A DNA stretch of 5,396 nt from Pyramidobacter sp. (GTDB taxonomy: Bacteria > Synergistota > Synergistia > Synergistales > Dethiosulfovibrionaceae): assembly GCA_017940445.1 (NCBI GenBank), contig JAGAYQ010000198.1, positions 1 through 5,396 on the forward strand. Reading direction: 5' to 3'. Position numbers and translations under genes: made by a program. Shown here piece after piece: positions 4,064-5,396 of this stretch (the first letter of the stretch is position 1; the number at the start of each line of letters is the position of its first letter). The notes beneath the pieces were generated by a model. That model worked only from the letters and a program-made list of their open reading frames with translations. It had not been told where the DNA came from and did not search any database.

Positions 4064-4909
4064 ATGATGATCGACACGCATGTCCATATTTACCCGCCCG
4101 AATTGGTGTGCGACCAGGAACTGATTTCGCGCCGCGAGCCACACTTTGACCTGCTCACGCACAACTCTGTGCACAAGTGGGGCACGGCTGAGGACCTGAT
4201 CGCCGCGATGGACGCGACGGGCGTTGAACAGTCGTGGGTGTTCGGCTTCGCTTTTCGCGATCCGGCGCTGTGCGCGCTGTGCAACGATTATGTGATCGCG
4301 GCGGTGCGCCGCTGGCCTGACCGGCTGAAGGGCTTTGCCGTCGTCAACCCAGGGAGGCGTGGCTTTGCCGCTGAGATGGAACGCTGCGCCGCGGCAGGGC
4401 TGACAGGCGTGGGCGAGCTGTTTCCTCAGGGGCAGGGCTTTGACCTGGACGACCGGCGGCAGACGTGGCGCTTGACTGCTGCGTGTGCCGATCTGAACAT
4501 GCCGCTGTGCGTGCATACGGCCGAACCGGTTGGGCACGATTATGCCGGCAAGGGCAACGTGGGGCCGAAGGAGGCCGCGCAGTTCTGCCTGGATCACCCC
4601 GAGACTGTCGTCATTTTCGCTCACTTTGGCGGAGGACTGTGGCTGTATGAGACGATGCCCGAGATGCGGATGTATCTGCGCAACGCCTGGTATGACACTG
4701 CGGCGTGGCCGTATCTGTACGGCGCATTTGTGATGGCGGCGGCGAAGGCAGCGGGCGTGCTGCCGAAGATGCTGCACGGTACCGACTGGCCTATTTTAGA
4801 CCGCAGACGCTATGAAAAACGCCTTTCCTCATGCGGGCTGGATGATACCGAACTGGCAGCGCTGACTGGCGGGAATGCCTTGTCGCTGCTGGCGCGGATG
4901 GGGCGCTGA
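4064..4909 (+). CDS. Amidohydrolase family protein (ACMSD-like TIM-barrel metallohydrolase)
   Basis: The product, 281 residues, belongs to the amidohydrolase-2 group of metal-dependent hydrolases and decarboxylases, predicted to be a cytoplasmic TIM barrel; no signal peptide or membrane segment is seen. The full metal and catalytic set can be placed. The N-terminal D-T-H-x-H has His6 and His8. His151 lies in LCVHTAEP. His187 lies in FAHFGGG, equivalent to the catalytic His of ACMSD. Asp241 lies in HGTDWP. The ending GGNALSLL is also typical. Relatives include ACMSD, gamma-resorcylate decarboxylase and 4-oxalomesaconate hydratase; the substrate here cannot be told. ATG 4064 follows GGGAG at 4051-4055; ATG 4067 and ATG 4037 are less likely. 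Codon use is less biased than in the ribosomal protein genes, as expected for lower expression. It stands alone between a terminator and a tRNA promoter. Confidence 0.9.
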   Translation: MMIDTHVHIYPPELVCDQELISRREPHFDLLTHNSVHKWGTAEDLIAAMDATGVEQSWVFGFAFRDPALCALCNDYVIAAVRRWPDRLKGFAVVNPGRRGFAAEMERCAAAGLTGVGELFPQGQGFDLDDRRQTWRLTAACADLNMPLCVHTAEPVGHDYAGKGNVGPKEAAQFCLDHPETVVIFAHFGGGLWLYETMPEMRMYLRNAWYDTAAWPYLYGAFVMAAAKAAGVLPKMLHGTDWPILDRRRYEKRLSSCGLDDTELAALTGGNALSLLARMGR

Positions 4910-4922
4910 AACTGATTTCGAC

Positions 4923-4947
4923 AAAAATGCCCGATTTGCGATTTTTT
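4923..4947 (+). terminator. Weak terminator-like hairpin after the amidohydrolase gene
   Basis: AAAAATGC (4923-4930) can pair with GC-G-ATTTTT (4938-4946) with one bulged G and a seven-base loop. The stem is AT rich and the T-run is itself part of the stem, so it would be a weak terminator. It is the only candidate between the stop at 4909 and the tRNA promoter. The T-run also gives AT-rich DNA just upstream of the tRNA promoter -35. Confidence 0.3.
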
Positions 4948-4950
4948 CGC

Positions 4951-4979
4951 TTGACAGAAAACAGGCCTGATGATAGAAT
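4951..4979 (+). promoter_or_regulatory. Strong sigma-70 promoter for the tRNA cluster
   Basis: A perfect TTGACA (4951-4956) and TAGAAT (4974-4979, five of six) are separated by exactly 17 bases. Transcription should start near 4986, about 24 bases before tRNA-Val. The bases after the -10 (GCTCC) are GC rich, as in many stable-RNA promoters under stringent control in other bacteria. That control is inferred from known systems, not shown here. Confidence 0.92.
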
Positions 4980-5009
4980 GCTCCTTGTGCTAGCGATGGC
5001 GGCATACAG

Positions 5010-5084
5010 GGGCGGTTAGCTCAGCGGAAGAGCGCCTGCCTTACAAGCAGGTGGTCACAGGTTCGATCCCTGTATCGCCCACCA
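5010..5084 (+). tRNA. trnV: tRNA-Val (TAC anticodon), 3' CCA encoded
   Basis: The acceptor stem GGGCGGT (5010-5016) pairs with ATCGCCC (5074-5080), including one G-T wobble. D stem GCTC/GAGC. Anticodon stem CCTGC/GCAGG encloses the loop CTTACAA with anticodon TAC at 5042-5044. T arm ACAGG-TTCGATC-CCTGT. Discriminator A5081 and CCA at 5082-5084. First gene of the cluster and closest to its promoter. Confidence 0.98.
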
Positions 5085-5093
5085 TAGCTTTCT

Positions 5094-5170
5094 GGGGTTG
5101 TAGCTCAGTCGGTTAGAGCGCCGGCCTGTCACGCCGGAGGTCGAGAGTTCGAGTCTCTTCAGCCCCGCCA
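5094..5170 (+). tRNA. trnD: tRNA-Asp (GTC anticodon), 3' CCA encoded
   Basis: The acceptor stem GGGGTTG (5094-5100) pairs with CAGCCCC (5160-5166), including one T-G wobble. Anticodon stem CCGGC/GCCGG encloses the loop CTGTCAC with anticodon GTC at 5128-5130. T arm GAGAG-TTCGAGT-CTCTT. Discriminator G5167, the expected tRNA-Asp identity base, and CCA at 5168-5170. It begins nine bases after tRNA-Val. Confidence 0.98.
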
Positions 5171-5176
5171 TTACAT

Positions 5177-5252
5177 GGCGAGATAGCTCAGTTGGGAGAG
5201 CAGGGGACTGAAAATCCCCGTGTCCCCAGTTCAACTCTGGGTCTCGCCACCA
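5177..5252 (+). tRNA. trnF: tRNA-Phe (GAA anticodon), 3' CCA encoded
   Basis: The acceptor stem GGCGAGA (5177-5183) pairs perfectly with TCTCGCC (5242-5248). Anticodon stem GGGGA/TCCCC encloses the loop CTGAAAA with anticodon GAA at 5210-5212. T arm CCCAG-TTCAACT-CTGGG. Discriminator A5249 and CCA at 5250-5252. It is separated from tRNA-Asp by only six bases. Confidence 0.98.
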
Positions 5253-5261
5253 TCCTTTCAT

Positions 5262-5336
5262 GCGGAAGTAGCTCAGGGGTAGAGCACAACCTTGCCAAGG
5301 TTGGGGTCGCGGGTTCAAATCCCGTCTTCCGCTCCA
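5262..5336 (+). tRNA. trnG: tRNA-Gly (GCC anticodon), 3' CCA encoded
   Basis: The acceptor stem GCGGAAG (5262-5268) pairs perfectly with CTTCCGC (5326-5332). Anticodon stem CAACC/GGTTG encloses the loop TTGCCAA with anticodon GCC at 5294-5296. The T loop is TTCAAAT. Discriminator T5333, normal for bacterial tRNA-Gly, and CCA at 5334-5336. Nine bases separate it from tRNA-Phe. Confidence 0.98.
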
Positions 5337-5352
5337 TTTCCTGCCAAACCTC

Positions 5353-5396
5353 GGAGGTATAGCCAAGTGGTAAGGCAGAGGACTGCAAATCCTTTA
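5353..5396 (+). tRNA. trnC: tRNA-Cys (GCA anticodon), 3' part cut by window end
   Basis: The 5' acceptor strand is GGAGGTA (5353-5359), followed by T8-A9 and the short D stem GCC/GGC with the AAGTGGTAA loop typical of tRNA-Cys. The anticodon stem GAGGA/TCCTT encloses the loop CTGCAAA with anticodon GCA at 5385-5387. The variable loop, T arm and 3' acceptor strand lie beyond 5396, so acceptor pairing cannot be checked. It begins 16 bases after tRNA-Gly, the longest spacer in the cluster. Confidence 0.94.

Noticed and set aside
3442..4077. Long minus-strand frame opposite rplL
   Set aside because: It is a shadow of the GC-rich, codon-biased rplL. It crosses a terminator and shows low-complexity Gly/Leu/Asp composition with no family features.
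4016..4777. Long minus-strand frame opposite the amidohydrolase gene
   Set aside because: The + strand frame has a full set of conserved catalytic motifs. The minus frame is rich in His/Arg/Gln with no recognisable domain, typical of an antisense shadow in GC-rich DNA.
5055..5388. Minus-strand open frames across the tRNA cluster
   Set aside because: They are antisense to tRNA-Val, Asp, Phe and Gly. Their translations resemble the spurious hypothetical proteins often predicted from tRNA genes. There is no SD and no independent support.
1..5396. CRISPR array, insertion sequence, phage or defence system
   Set aside because: No regularly spaced repeats, inverted terminal repeats, transposase or integrase were seen. 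Apart from the amidohydrolase, every gene is a core housekeeping gene.

Overview
The window is a core translation and transcription locus of a bacterium, read almost entirely from the + strand. In order it holds: the 3' end of tuf (EF-Tu), rpmG (L33), tRNA-Trp, secE, nusG, rplK (L11), rplA (L1), rplJ (L10), rplL (L7/L12), one amidohydrolase gene, and a tRNA cluster Val-Asp-Phe-Gly-Cys cut by the window end. The organism is a GC-rich bacterium with a short, single-span SecE, tRNA genes that encode their own CCA, and clear Shine-Dalgarno (SD) sites. The gene order tuf-rpmG-trnW-secE-nusG is widespread outside Enterobacteria. My best guess from protein flavour is Synergistota or a neighbouring lineage, but the sequence alone does not settle this.

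Positions 1-1450: tuf ends at 252 and is followed by a 13-bp perfect hairpin without a T-tract. rpmG follows; its last codons contain a promoter (TTGCAT-17-TATAAT) aimed at tRNA-Trp. No terminator separates tRNA-Trp from secE, so tRNA, secE and nusG are probably one transcript. The secE-nusG gap carries a terminator-like hairpin plus T6 ending three bases before the nusG ATG. The only good SD for nusG lies on the far side of that hairpin.

Positions 1450-2800: rplK and rplA form the L11 unit, closed by a strong intrinsic terminator. The 3' arm of that terminator supplies the -35 box of the next promoter (TTGATT-17-TATAAT).

Positions 2800-4020: a roughly 158-nt leader precedes rplJ. It contains an attenuator terminator, a competing antiterminator pairing, and an 8-nt complement of the rplJ SD, which fits an L10-leader autoregulatory element. 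rplJ and rplL follow, closed by a strong terminator with a TTCG loop. rpoB, the usual next gene, is absent.

Positions 4020-5396: an ACMSD-type amidohydrolase with its own probable extended -10 promoter, then a near-consensus promoter (TTGACA-17-TAGAAT) driving five closely packed tRNA genes.

The genes serve protein synthesis (EF-Tu, L33, L11, L1, the L10-L12 stalk, tRNAs), protein export (SecE) and transcription elongation (NusG). Only the amidohydrolase is accessory. No intergenic stretch exceeds 300 bases; the longest, 2724-2957, is fully accounted for by the terminator, promoter and L10 leader. I see no mobile element, CRISPR array or novel multi-gene system; the points of interest are regulatory.
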